DNA of 64,000 nt from Arthrobacter sp. DWC3 (GTDB taxonomy: Bacteria > Actinomycetota > Actinomycetes > Actinomycetales > Micrococcaceae), in assembly GCF_002929375.1 (NCBI RefSeq), contig NZ_PJIP01000004.1, forward strand, positions 62,001 through 126,000, in the 5' to 3' direction. Positions 37,194 to 46,600 of this stretch are shown here, piece by piece; positions within the stretch are counted from its first letter, which is position 1; each line of letters starts with the position of its first letter. The notes beneath the pieces are model-generated. The model saw only the letters and a program-made list of their open reading frames with translations, had not been told where the DNA came from and did no database searches. Made by a program: the position numbers and the translations under genes.

Positions 37194-39302
37194 GTGACAC
37201 CCCCCACCTCGGACTACACCGCCCGGCACCTCTCGGTCCTCGAAGGCCTCGAGGCCGTGCGCAAGCGCCCCGGCATGTACATCGGGTCCACCGACTCGCG
37301 CGGTCTCATGCACTGCCTGTGGGAGATCATCGACAACTCCGTGGACGAGGCGCTGGCCGGGTACGGGCAGAGCATCACCGTGATCCTGCACGCGGACGGC
37401 TCCGTGGAGATCCACGACGACGGCCGGGGCATCCCGGTGGACATCGAACCCAAGACCGGTCTCACGGGCGTGGAAGTGGTGTTCACCAAGCTGCATGCCG
37501 GCGGCAAGTTCGGCGGCGGCTCCTACACCGCCTCGGGCGGTCTGCACGGCGTGGGGGCGAGCGTCGTCAACGCGCTGTCCTCCCGCCTCGACGTGTTCGT
37601 CGACCGCGGCAGCAAGACCTACGCCATGTCGTTCCGCCGGGGCGAGCCGGGCGTCTTCAGGGACGGCACCACGCCATCGCCCGCCTCCTCCTTCGAACCC
37701 TTCCTCGACGGCTCCCGCCTCGAGATCGTCGGCAGGGCCAAGCGGGGCGTCACCGGGACGCGCATCAGGTACTGGGCCGACCGCCAGATCTTCACGCCCG
37801 ACGCCACCTTCTCCTACGAGGAACTGCAGACCCGCGCCCGGCAGACCTCGTTCCTCGTCCCGGGCCTCCGCATCACGCTGCGGGACGAGCGCAGGCTCCC
37901 GGGCACGCCGGGGGAGTCGGGGCCCGTGGAGGAGGTCTTCCAGCACGACGGCGGCATCTCCGAGTACGCCGAGTTCCTGGCGATCGACACCGCCGTCACG
38001 GACGTCTGGCGCTTCCAGGGGTCGGGTCGCTTCAAGGAGTCGGTGCCCGTCCTCGACGAGCGCGGCCACAGCCGGATGGCCGAGGTGGAGCGCGACTGCG
38101 ACGTCGACATCGCGCTGCGCTGGGGCATCGGGTACGAGACGACGGTCCGCAGCTACGTCAACATCATCGCCACCCCGAAGGGCGGGACGCACCAGACCGG
38201 CTTCGAGCAGGCCCTGCTGAAGACCTTCCGGAAGGTCATCGAAGCGAACGCCCGCAAGCTGAAGGCGGGCAGCGACAAGATCGAGAAGGACGACGTCTTC
38301 GCCGGGCTGACGGCCGTCCTCACGGTGCGCCTGGCCGAACCGCAGTTCGAGGGGCAGACCAAGGAGATCCTCGGGACGTCCGCCGTCAAGGCCATCGTCG
38401 CGAAGGTCGTGGAGACGGAACTGCAGGCACGCCTGTCCTCCTCGGCGCGCAACGACAAGGCGCAGTCGGCCCTGCTGCTCGAGAAGGTCGTCGCCGAGAT
38501 GAAGTCGCGGATCTCCGCGCGGGTGCACAAGGAGACGCAGCGGCGCAAGAACGCCCTCGAGACCTCCACCATGCCCGCCAAGCTCGCCGACTGCCGCATC
38601 GACGACCCCGAGCGCTCCGAACTGTTCATCGTCGAGGGCGACAGCGCGCTCGGTACAGCGAAGAACGCCCGGTCCTCCGACTACCAGGCGCTCCTGCCGA
38701 TCCGCGGGAAGATCCTCAACGTCCAGAAGGCCTCCGTGGGCGACATGCTGTCCAACGCGGAATGCGCGGCCCTCATCCAGGTGATCGGGGCGGGCTCCGG
38801 GCGCAGCTTCCAGCTGGACGCACGCCGGTACGGCAAGGTCATCCTGATGACCGACGCCGACGTGGACGGCGCCCATATCCGCACGCTGCTCCTCACCCTG
38901 TTCTTCCGGTACATGCGCCCCCTCGTCGAGGCCGGCCGGGTGTACGCCGCCGTGCCGCCCCTGCACCGCGTCGAGGTGATCAACGGCGGCTCGAAGGCCA
39001 ACGAGATGATGTACACGTACTCGGAGGCGGAGCTGACACGCCTGCTGGCTGCGCTGGAGAAGCAGGGCAAGCGGTACAAGTCCCCCATCCAGCGGTACAA
39101 GGGCCTCGGCGAGATGGACGCCGATCAGCTCGCCGAGACCACCATGGATCCGCGGCACAGGACCCTGCGGCGCGTGCGCATCCAGGAGGCCGAGTCCGCC
39201 GAGAGTGTCTTCAACCTCCTGATGGGCAGCGACGTGGCACCGCGCAAGGACTTCATCATCGCGGGAGCGGCGTCCCTGGACCGGGACCGCATCGACGCCT
39301 GA
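37194..39302 (+). CDS. parE: DNA topoisomerase IV subunit B (second type IIA pair)
   Basis: ATPase subunit that powers unlinking of replicated chromosomes. 702 residues: GHKL ATPase motifs EIIDNSVDEALAGYG, DDGRGIPVDIEPKTG and GLHGVGASVVNALS; transducer region with the conserved Lys in GGTHQTGFEQAL; TOPRIM domain with ELFIVEGDSALGTAKNARS and the metal-binding DADVDGAHIRTLLLTLFFRYMRPLVE; C-terminal MDPRHRTLRRV. The EGDSALGTAK form, instead of the usual gyrase EGDSAGGSAK, and the position beside sigA indicate ParE rather than GyrB. GTG at 37194 has AGGAGA 7 nt upstream. Its partner ParC is 9 kb downstream, not adjacent. Confidence 0.9.
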   Translation: MTPPTSDYTARHLSVLEGLEAVRKRPGMYIGSTDSRGLMHCLWEIIDNSVDEALAGYGQSITVILHADGSVEIHDDGRGIPVDIEPKTGLTGVEVVFTKLHAGGKFGGGSYTASGGLHGVGASVVNALSSRLDVFVDRGSKTYAMSFRRGEPGVFRDGTTPSPASSFEPFLDGSRLEIVGRAKRGVTGTRIRYWADRQIFTPDATFSYEELQTRARQTSFLVPGLRITLRDERRLPGTPGESGPVEEVFQHDGGISEYAEFLAIDTAVTDVWRFQGSGRFKESVPVLDERGHSRMAEVERDCDVDIALRWGIGYETTVRSYVNIIATPKGGTHQTGFEQALLKTFRKVIEANARKLKAGSDKIEKDDVFAGLTAVLTVRLAEPQFEGQTKEILGTSAVKAIVAKVVETELQARLSSSARNDKAQSALLLEKVVAEMKSRISARVHKETQRRKNALETSTMPAKLADCRIDDPERSELFIVEGDSALGTAKNARSSDYQALLPIRGKILNVQKASVGDMLSNAECAALIQVIGAGSGRSFQLDARRYGKVILMTDADVDGAHIRTLLLTLFFRYMRPLVEAGRVYAAVPPLHRVEVINGGSKANEMMYTYSEAELTRLLAALEKQGKRYKSPIQRYKGLGEMDADQLAETTMDPRHRTLRRVRIQEAESAESVFNLLMGSDVAPRKDFIIAGAASLDRDRIDA

Positions 39303-39332
39303 CGGCCCGCACCGTGCCCCGTCGTCGGGCCG
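39303..39332. terminator. Weak hairpin between parE and the M56 gene
   Basis: 7-bp arms (39303-39309, 39326-39332) around a 16-nt loop between converging genes. Confidence 0.35.
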
Positions 39333-39342
39333 GGAGGTGTCG

Positions 39343-40383
39343 TCAGCCGAGCAGTTCGGGCGCCACCAGCAGCACCGGGGGGACCACGAGGAGCATGCCC
39401 GCGGTGGACAGGGCCAGTCCCTGCTGGACACGGCTCAGGGGCGGCAGGGGAGTCAGCAGGCGGCGCAGCCGGTGCGCCGTCGACTGCGCGTCCCCGGTGC
39501 CGCCGGTGACGTCGGCCGCGCCCGGCGTCCCGCCCCGGCCCTGCACCGCATGACGATCGGCGTGATGGTCGGCGGAAGGCTCGGCGAGGGGATCGGCGAG
39601 CGGGTCGTCGAGCTCGTCGCGCGAGGGCGGCAACGCCCCGGAGCCGACGATGGCGATGGCGCGCACGAGCGTGGGCTCGTCCACGTGGCGCAGCGCCTCG
39701 TCGTCGGCCAGCATCTCGATCAGCTCGCTCACGGCGCGCTGCGCGAGCCGCGACGTCGGCAGCCAGGGCAGGGCCGCACGCCACGCGGCGAACGCCCACA
39801 GGAGCAGGTGGTGGCGCTGGTGCAGGTGCGCATTCTCGTGCGTGAGCACGGCGTCGAGCTCTGCACGGGTGAGGAGGTCCATGAGGCCGTCGGACATCAC
39901 GGTCACGGAGCGGGCACCGCCGGGGAGGCAGTAGGCCACGGGCGCGGGATGGCTGATCACGAGCGTGGCGGGCTGGTCGGCGGCGGGGGAGCTCAGCAGG
40001 TTGAGCATGTCCCGGTGGCGCCGGCGCTGCCGGCGGATACGCACGAAGGTCAGCGCCAGGGTGAAGAGGAGGTGTCCGAACAGGAGCGTCGCGGCGCTGA
40101 TCGCGAACACGTGGATCACGCCGAGGGTCGCGGCGGAGTCCTCATCGACCAGGATGCGGAAGAAGCCCACCGACGCCGAGACGAGGTTGTCGCCGAGCGG
40201 TTCGAGACCCCAGACGAGCATCGCGCCGATCATGGACAGCCCGCCGGCGAGGGCGATCGACTGCCAGAGCACCATCGCGGTGAAGGGTGCGCGCGCCGGC
40301 CAGGCGGCCCGGGAGAGCGCGATGGGAGCGGGCCACGCGAGGATGATCGCGAGTGCCGCGAGCAGGTAGGAGGCCCAGAACAC
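39343..40383 (-). CDS. M56 family membrane metallopeptidase (BlaR1/MecR1-like, without sensor domain)
   Basis: A 346-residue integral membrane zinc peptidase predicted to cleave its partner repressor. Membrane helices lie near residues 1-20, 36-58, 89-113 and 324-344. The zinc motif HENAH (182-186, VLTHENAHLHQRHH) and a likely third ligand Glu in SELIEMLADDEA (about 223) are intact. Unlike BlaR1 it has no penicillin-binding sensor domain outside the membrane; the C-terminal part after residue 260 is a short disordered stretch. It starts 7 nt after the BlaI-type gene, so they form one operon. The inducing signal is unknown. Confidence 0.9.
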   Translation of the reverse strand: MFWASYLLAALAIILAWPAPIALSRAAWPARAPFTAMVLWQSIALAGGLSMIGAMLVWGLEPLGDNLVSASVGFFRILVDEDSAATLGVIHVFAISAATLLFGHLLFTLALTFVRIRRQRRRHRDMLNLLSSPAADQPATLVISHPAPVAYCLPGGARSVTVMSDGLMDLLTRAELDAVLTHENAHLHQRHHLLLWAFAAWRAALPWLPTSRLAQRAVSELIEMLADDEALRHVDEPTLVRAIAIVGSGALPPSRDELDDPLADPLAEPSADHHADRHAVQGRGGTPGAADVTGGTGDAQSTAHRLRRLLTPLPPLSRVQQGLALSTAGMLLVVPPVLLVAPELLG

Positions 40384-40390
40384 CGACGGG

Positions 40391-40759
40391 TCAGCTGCCG
40401 CCGAGCAGCTTGCGGAGGGTCTCGGCCTCGGCCTCGGTGACGCTGCCGATGAAGCGCGCGAGGACGGCCTCGCGGTCCGGCGCCGTCACGAGGACCTCGT
40501 GCATGAGCTCCGCGGTGTGGTCCTCACGGCTGGTCACGGACCGGTACCGGTGCGGGCGGCTGTCGCGCTCCCGCTCCACGAGGCCCTTCTTCTCGAGCCG
40601 GGACAGCACCGTCAGCACCGTCGTGACGGCCAGTTCACGCCCCACCTGCCCCGACGGTGCCTCGGCGATCGCGTCCCGGAGGGCATTCGCGTTCATCGCC
40701 TCCGGTGTTGCCCACAGCAGGTCCATCACCGTGCGTTCGAGGTCTCCGAGCGTTGCCAT
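40391..40759 (-). CDS. BlaI/MecI/CopY family transcriptional repressor
   Basis: A 122-residue repressor with an N-terminal winged helix (LGDLERTVMDLLWATPEAMNANALRDAI, then TTVLTVLSRLEKKGLVERERDSRPHRY) and a C-terminal dimerisation helix set. Members bind inverted repeats as dimers and are inactivated by an M56 peptidase, which is encoded just downstream. The ATG at 40759 has GAAGGAAG upstream. The divergent intergenic region to cydA carries three identical inverted repeats that fit a BlaI-type operator, so the protein likely represses its own operon and cydA. No beta-lactamase gene is in the window. Confidence 0.92.
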   Translation of the reverse strand: MATLGDLERTVMDLLWATPEAMNANALRDAIAEAPSGQVGRELAVTTVLTVLSRLEKKGLVERERDSRPHRYRSVTSREDHTAELMHEVLVTAPDREAVLARFIGSVTEAEAETLRKLLGGS

Positions 40760-40868
40760 GTTCTTCCTTCGATCAGTGCATGACCGGAACCCGCCTCGGG
40801 CTCCGGTCCGCTCCCGCGAGGGAGCGATCAAGCGTGGTGCATCTAACGTACCGCGTCGGCCCGGACAT

Positions 40869-40885
40869 TTCTACTCCACGTAGAA
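40869..40885. promoter_or_regulatory. BlaI-type operator, copy 1
   Basis: TTCTAC-N5-GTAGAA, extended by one further T/A pair. Lies 110 bp before the repressor start and 97 bp before cydA. Confidence 0.75.
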
Positions 40886-40900
40886 ATGCTGCGCGATTTG

Positions 40901-40917
40901 TTCTACGATGTGTAGAA
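40901..40917. promoter_or_regulatory. BlaI-type operator, copy 2
   Basis: TTCTAC-N5-GTAGAA, starting exactly 32 bp after copy 1 (three helical turns). Confidence 0.75.
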
Positions 40918-40924
40918 GAACTTC

Positions 40925-40941
40925 TTCTACAGCCTGTAGAA
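40925..40941. promoter_or_regulatory. BlaI-type operator, copy 3
   Basis: TTCTAC-N5-GTAGAA, starting 24 bp after copy 2 and ending 41 bp before the cydA ATG, a good place to block the cyd promoter. Confidence 0.75.
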
Positions 40942-40981
40942 GTTCCGCGTTGCCGACGTACGGCACTGCTGAAAGGGTCCG

Positions 40982-42556
40982 ATGGAAGCCTTGGAGATTG
41001 CCCGCTGGCAATTCGGGATCACGACCGTCTACCACTTCCTCATGGTCCCGCTGACCATCGGGCTGGGTCTCCTGGTCGCGACGATGCAGACTATGTGGCA
41101 TCGCACGGGCAAGGAGCACTACCTCAGGATGACGAAGTTCTGGGGCAAGCTCTTCCTCATCAACTTCATCATGGGCGTGGCGACCGGCCTCGTGCAGGAG
41201 TTCCAGTTCGGCATGGCCTGGAGCGAGTACAGCCGCTTCGTGGGCGACGTCTTCGGGGCGCCGCTGGCGATGGAGGCGCTGCTGGCCTTCTTCGTCGAGT
41301 CGACCTTCCTCGGCCTCTGGATCTTCGGCTGGAACCGCCTGCCCCGGCTGATCCACCTGCTGTGCCTCTGGGCCGCAGTCCTGGCCTCCGTGTTCTCCGC
41401 CTACTTCATCCTCGTGGCCAACTCCTGGATGCAGCACCCCGTGGGCGTCGAGATGGTCGACGGCAGGCCCGTGATGGTCGACGCGTGGGCGGTCTTCACG
41501 AACAACACGGCCCTCGTCGCCTTCCCCCACACGCTCTTCGGCGCCCTCGCGGTGGCCGGGGCCTTCCTCCTCGGCATCAGCTGGTACCACCTGTGGAAGC
41601 GGCGCCACGACGGGCTCGACACCCTCGACGCGGGCGGCACACTCACCGTCGGCGACGGGCGCGGCGCCCGGGACGCCGTGGACCACAGGGTGTGGCTGCG
41701 ATCGGCACGGGCCGGCGCCGTCGTCGCCATGATCGCGTTCGCCGGCACCGGCATCACCGGCGACCTGCAGGGCAAGCTCATGTTCGACCAGCAGCCCATG
41801 AAGATGGCCGCCGCGGAAGCCGCCTGCCACGACGGCACCGGCTTCTCCATCCTCTCCGTCGGCAACCTCGGCGCCCAGAGCTGCGACGACATCACCGCCG
41901 TCATCGAGGTGCCCGGGGTGCTCTCGTTCCTCGCCAACGGCGACTTCACCACCGAGGTCAAGGGCGTCAACACCCTCCTCCCCGAGTACCAGGAGAAGTA
42001 CGGCACCACCCTGCCGGACGACCCCATGTACGGCGAGCGCGCGGGCACCGAGATCGACTACCTGCCCGTCATGGAGGTCACCTACTGGGGCTTCCGCATC
42101 ATGATCGGGTTCGGCGCGATCGCCGCCGCGGCTGCCGCCGCTGCCCTGTGGGTCCTCCGCAAGGGCACCGTGCCGGAGTCCCGCTGGCTCATGCGCCTCG
42201 CGGTGTTCGGCATCCTGGCCCCGTTCGGCGCCAACGCCGCGGGGTGGATCTTCACGGAGATGGGACGGCAGCCGTTCGTCGTCGCACCCAACCCCGACCT
42301 CTCGGGCATCGACAGCGTCTTCATGTTCACCGCAGCCGCCGTCTCGCCCGGCGTCACCGTCGCCGAGCTGATCGTCTCGCTCGTCGCGCTCACCACCGTC
42401 TACGCCGTCCTGCTCGTGGTCGAGGTGAAGCTGCTGTTCACCTACGTGCGCGGCGGCACCGCCTCGGCCATGCCGGAGCTGGTGCGCCATGACGACGCAC
42501 ACGGCGCCTCCGCCGGCGGGAAGGACGACGGCGATGTCCTCGCGTTCGCGTACTGA
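40982..42556 (+). CDS. cydA: Cytochrome bd oxidase subunit I
   Basis: Quinol-oxidising, haem-carrying subunit of the high-affinity bd oxidase used at low oxygen. 524 residues, about nine membrane helices. His18 in TTVYHFLMVPLTIGLGL matches the haem b595 ligand; GRQPFVV is the conserved segment near the quinol site; the stretch from about 260 to 350 (KLMFDQQPMKMAAAEAA onwards) is the quinol-binding Q-loop. The ATG follows GAAAGGG. It leads a cydA-cydB-cydDC operon, with cydB starting 78 bp later. The triple operator upstream is shared with the divergent BlaI/M56 operon. Confidence 0.96.
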   Translation: MEALEIARWQFGITTVYHFLMVPLTIGLGLLVATMQTMWHRTGKEHYLRMTKFWGKLFLINFIMGVATGLVQEFQFGMAWSEYSRFVGDVFGAPLAMEALLAFFVESTFLGLWIFGWNRLPRLIHLLCLWAAVLASVFSAYFILVANSWMQHPVGVEMVDGRPVMVDAWAVFTNNTALVAFPHTLFGALAVAGAFLLGISWYHLWKRRHDGLDTLDAGGTLTVGDGRGARDAVDHRVWLRSARAGAVVAMIAFAGTGITGDLQGKLMFDQQPMKMAAAEAACHDGTGFSILSVGNLGAQSCDDITAVIEVPGVLSFLANGDFTTEVKGVNTLLPEYQEKYGTTLPDDPMYGERAGTEIDYLPVMEVTYWGFRIMIGFGAIAAAAAAAALWVLRKGTVPESRWLMRLAVFGILAPFGANAAGWIFTEMGRQPFVVAPNPDLSGIDSVFMFTAAAVSPGVTVAELIVSLVALTTVYAVLLVVEVKLLFTYVRGGTASAMPELVRHDDAHGASAGGKDDGDVLAFAY

Positions 42557-42634
42557 CCCGGCCGCGGGAACACCCGTCCGGCCCCTGCGCTGCTCCCACC
42601 GATCCCGTCCACGCCCGTCCGGAAGGTTTCCCCG

Positions 42635-43657
42635 ATGACCGAGGCACTGCCCACCCTCTGGTTCGTCCTGATCGCCGTGCTCTGGGCCGGATACCTCTTC
42701 CTCGAGGGCTTCGACCTCGGGGTCGGCATGCTCATGAAGCTCATGGCCCGCAACGACACGCAGCGGCGCGTGCTGCTCAACACGGTCGGTCCGGTGTGGG
42801 ACGGCAACGAGGTGTGGCTGATCACCGCCGTCGGCGCGACGTTCGCCGCCTTCCCGTCCTGGTACGCCTCGCTGCTGTCCGCGCTCTACCTGCCGTTCCT
42901 CTGCGTGCTGCTCGGCCTGATCTTCCGGGCCGTGGCCTTCGAGTGGCGCGGCAAGCGGGACAGCGACGCGTGGCGCGACCGCTGGGACTGGGCCATCGCC
43001 GCCGGGTCCTTCACCGCCGCGGCCGGGATCGGCGCGGCCCTCGCGCTGACGACGACGGGCCTGCCGCTCGACGCCGGCGGCAACCGGGTGGGCGGCGCCT
43101 TCGCCTGGGCCACCGCGCCGGCACTCCTCGGGGCCGCCGCCGTCGTCCTGTTCTGCCTCGTCCACGCGGCCGCGTTCGTCGCGCTGAAGACCGAGGGCGG
43201 CGTCCGGGGCCAGGCCGAGCGCCTGTTCCGCAGGCTGCTGCCCGTCGCGCTGCTCCCGTTCCTGGGCTGGGCCCTGCTCGTCCAGCTGGACACGGGATCG
43301 GTGGTCACCTGGCTGGCCGTGGTGCTCGCCGTGGTGGCCGTCCTCGCCGCCTACCGCTGCTCGACCGCCGGGCGTGACGGGCGGGCCTTCGCATCGCTCG
43401 GCGCCGGAATGCTCGCGCTCGTCGGGTCGATCTTCGGTGCGGTGTTCCCCGTGGTGCTGCCCTCGACCCTCGATGCGGCATTCGACCTCACGGTGCAGAA
43501 CGCCTCGTCGTCGCCGTACACGCTCGGGCTGATGAGCGTCGTGGCCTGCTGTGGACTGCCGCTCGTCCTCGCCTACCAGGCGTGGACGTACTGGGTCTTC
43601 CGCCGGCGCGTGTCGGAGGCAAGCATCCCCGCGGCGCACGCGGTGACGGCGCTGTGA
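42635..43657 (+). CDS. cydB: Cytochrome bd oxidase subunit II
   Basis: Second structural subunit of the bd oxidase; 340 residues with eight or nine membrane helices. Starts MTEALPTLWFVLIAVLWAGYLFLEGFDLGVGML, the standard CydB opening, followed by TVGPVWDGNEVWLITAVGATFAAFPSWYA with family-specific Trp and Glu. The ATG is preceded by GGAAGG. The stop overlaps the cydDC start codon by 4 bp (GTGA), indicating coupled translation. The C-terminus is short and free of extra domains. Confidence 0.96.
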   Translation: MTEALPTLWFVLIAVLWAGYLFLEGFDLGVGMLMKLMARNDTQRRVLLNTVGPVWDGNEVWLITAVGATFAAFPSWYASLLSALYLPFLCVLLGLIFRAVAFEWRGKRDSDAWRDRWDWAIAAGSFTAAAGIGAALALTTTGLPLDAGGNRVGGAFAWATAPALLGAAAVVLFCLVHAAAFVALKTEGGVRGQAERLFRRLLPVALLPFLGWALLVQLDTGSVVTWLAVVLAVVAVLAAYRCSTAGRDGRAFASLGAGMLALVGSIFGAVFPVVLPSTLDAAFDLTVQNASSSPYTLGLMSVVACCGLPLVLAYQAWTYWVFRRRVSEASIPAAHAVTAL

Positions 43658-46600
43658 GCACCACCTCGACCACCCCCGGCGTCGGCCGCGGACCCCTGGC
43701 GGTCCTGGCGACCGGCGGACCGGCGGATACGGGCCGGGCATGGGCCGTGTACCTCCTCGGCGTCCTCGCCGCTGCCCGCGCCGCGGGACTCGTGCTCATG
43801 GCCCAGGCGCTCGCGCTCGGCATCGCGTCCCTCGCCGACGGCGCGCTGGACGTCCGCGCCGTCCTCGTGCAGGGGGTGCTCGGGGCGGCGCTGCGCACCC
43901 TCGCGGCGTGGGGCCAGGACGCCACCGCCGCACGCCTGGCCCTCGGCGCCAAGGAGGGGATGCGCGAGGCAGCCCTGCTGCGCGTGCTCGACGACGGCGG
44001 CACCACACGCACCGCCCCCGGCGGCGGGCAGGGGTCCCTCGCGGTGCTGCTGACCCGCGGCCTCGACGGCCTCGACAAGTACTACACGCAGTACCTGCCC
44101 GCCCTCATCACCTGCGCCGTGGTGCCCCTGCTCATCGGCGCGCGGATCCTCCTCGCGGACTGGGTCAGCGCCCTCATCGTCGTCCTCACGGTGCCGCTGG
44201 TTCCCGTCTTCATGGCGCTCATCGGCCTCCACACGCAGGAGCGCACACAGCAGGCGGCGCGTGCGCTGGGCCGCCTGTCGGACCACCTGCTCGAGCTCGC
44301 GCGGGGGCTCCCTGTCCTCGTGGGCCTCGGGCGCGCCGCCGAGCAGACGCGGGCGCTCCGCGACATCGCCGACGCGTACACGTCACGCACCATGACGACG
44401 CTCCGCACGGTGTTCCTCTCCTCCCTCGCCCTCGAACTCATCAGCACCATCTCGGTCGCCGTCGTCGCGGTGTTCGCGGGGGTGCGCCTCATCCACGGCG
44501 ACCTCGGGCTGGAGACGGCCCTGATCGCCCTGATCCTGGCGCCCGAGTGCTACGGGCCCCTGCGCGACGTCGGCGCCGCGCATCACGCCAGCGAGGACGG
44601 CCAGGAGGCCGGTGCGCGGGTCCGCGCGGTCATCGAGGCCCCTCCGGCCGAGGGCGTCGCGCCGGTGCGCGCCCCGAGCGTGCCGTCCGTGCCGAGCGTG
44701 CCGTCCATGCCGTCCATGCCGTCCATGCCGTCCATGCCGAGCGTGCCGAGCGTGCCGACCGCCTCACGAGTGGATCCGGGCGAGGCGCCCGGCGTCATCC
44801 GCGTCGACGAGCTCGCCGCCCGGTACGACGGCGTCCTCGAGCCGGTGTTCGAGGGTGTCTCCTTCGTCGTCACGCCCGGCTCGGTGCTGGCACTCCGGGG
44901 TCCGAGCGGCTCCGGGAAGTCGACGCTCATGCGGGCGCTCGCCGGGGGAGCAGCGCTCCCCGTGGGGCTCCGGGTGGAGGGTCGCATCGGCGGTCTCCCC
45001 GACGAGGGCATCGCATGGGTCCCCCAGCATCCCGAACTCCTGCTGGACACGGTGCGCGCCGAACTGGCCCTGTACGCAGGGCTCCCCGAGGACCACCCCG
45101 CCATCGGCGAGCAGCTCGCCGCGGTGGACGCCGCGGGACTGGCCGACCGGCGGTCGGGTGAGCTGAGCCCCGGCGAACTGCGGCGCGTCGCCGTCGCCCG
45201 TGCCCTCCTCCGGGCGCAGGACCCCGCGGTCCGGCTGCTGCTCCTCGACGAGCCGACCGCCCACGTGGACGAGGACGCCTCCCGCGCCATCCGCCGGGCC
45301 ATCGCGGCGCGCCGGCCGGGACTGGCCGTCGTCCTGATCGCGCACGACGACGCGACAGCCGCCCTCGCGACGGACGAGGTCCGGCTCGAGGCCCAGCCCG
45401 TCCGCGTGCCGGCGGGCGTGGCATCGGGTGCGGCACCGGGTGCGCCGTCCGGCGTCGGTCGCGGTCCCGAGGGCGGACTCCTGTCCGTCGGCTCCACCGA
45501 CACTGCCCGGACCGGCACGCTGACCCTGTCGGCCATGCCACGGCGCGGATCGACCACGGCTGCGGTCACCGCCGCCGTCGCTCCCGACCCCGACCCGCAC
45601 GCCGACGACGACCTGCAGGACGACCGGCACGCCGCAGCCCGCGCGAACCTGCACGCCGGAGGCAGCACACCGGCCCTGCCGCTGTTCCGCAGGACCTCCC
45701 GGGTCCGGTCCGCGCTCGACGTGCTCGCACTCGTGCGCCCGTGGGACCGCCGCTTCCTCGCCGCTGCCGCCCTGGGGCTCGGCGCCTCGGTCTTCGCCGT
45801 GGCTCTCACCGCCCTCAGCGGCTGGCTCATCGTCCGCGCCGCCGAGCAGCCGCCGATCCTCTACCTCCTCACCGCCATCGTCGGCGTCCGGTTCTTCGGC
45901 ATCGGCCGGTCCCTCCTGCGCTACGAGGAGCGGCTCTGGCTGCACCGGGCGGTGTTCCATCGGGCCGACGACACCCGTCTCCGTCTCTGGACCGCGCTGC
46001 TGCAGGCGGGGCGCTCGTGGCGGACCATCGCCCGGGGATCGGGGGGTATCGAACGCCTCGTCGGCGACATCGACGAGTTGAGGGACCTCTCGGCGCGGGC
46101 CCTGCTGCCCTTCCTCACCGCGGTGCTCACCGGCGTCGCGGCCCTCGTCACCACGGCAGTGCTGCACCCCGCGGCCCTCGGGTGGCAGGCCCTCGCGGTG
46201 GGCGCGGCGGTCGTCGTCGCGCCGGGTGTGGCGGTGGCGCGCGAGCGGGCCGCCGGCGCCGCCGCAGTGCAGCTGCGCGCGGACGCGCTCGAACGCGTGA
46301 CCGGCCTCCTCCGCGCGGCAGCCGATCTCCGGGTGAACGGTGCCCACCGCGCGGCGCTCGGGGCGACGCGACGCCTGGACCGCAGAGCCACGGCCGCCTC
46401 CCGCCGGTCCGCTGCAGCGGCCGGAGCGGCGACGGCGGTGATCGTCGCCGCCAGTTGCGCGGCGTCGCTCGGCATCCTCGCCGGTTCCGCCGGACGGCCG
46501 GCAGACATCACGGCGGTGCTGGTGCTGATGCAGCTCGCGCTGATCGAACCCTTCGTCGCCGGCGCGTCCGCGGTGCAGACCTGGGGTGCGCTCTCCGCCG

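Noticed and set aside
40760-40981. Rex or other redox operator upstream of cydA
   Set aside because: No TTGTGAA/TTCACAA-type palindrome was found; only the three TTCTAC repeats stand out.
40871-43741. A 950-codon minus-strand frame opposite cydA and cydB
   Set aside because: Shadow of clear cyd genes; Glu/His/Arg-rich translation with no known domain.
44680-44760. Short regular repeats considered as a CRISPR array
   Set aside because: Units of 9 bp without spacers, in frame within a gene: a coding minisatellite.
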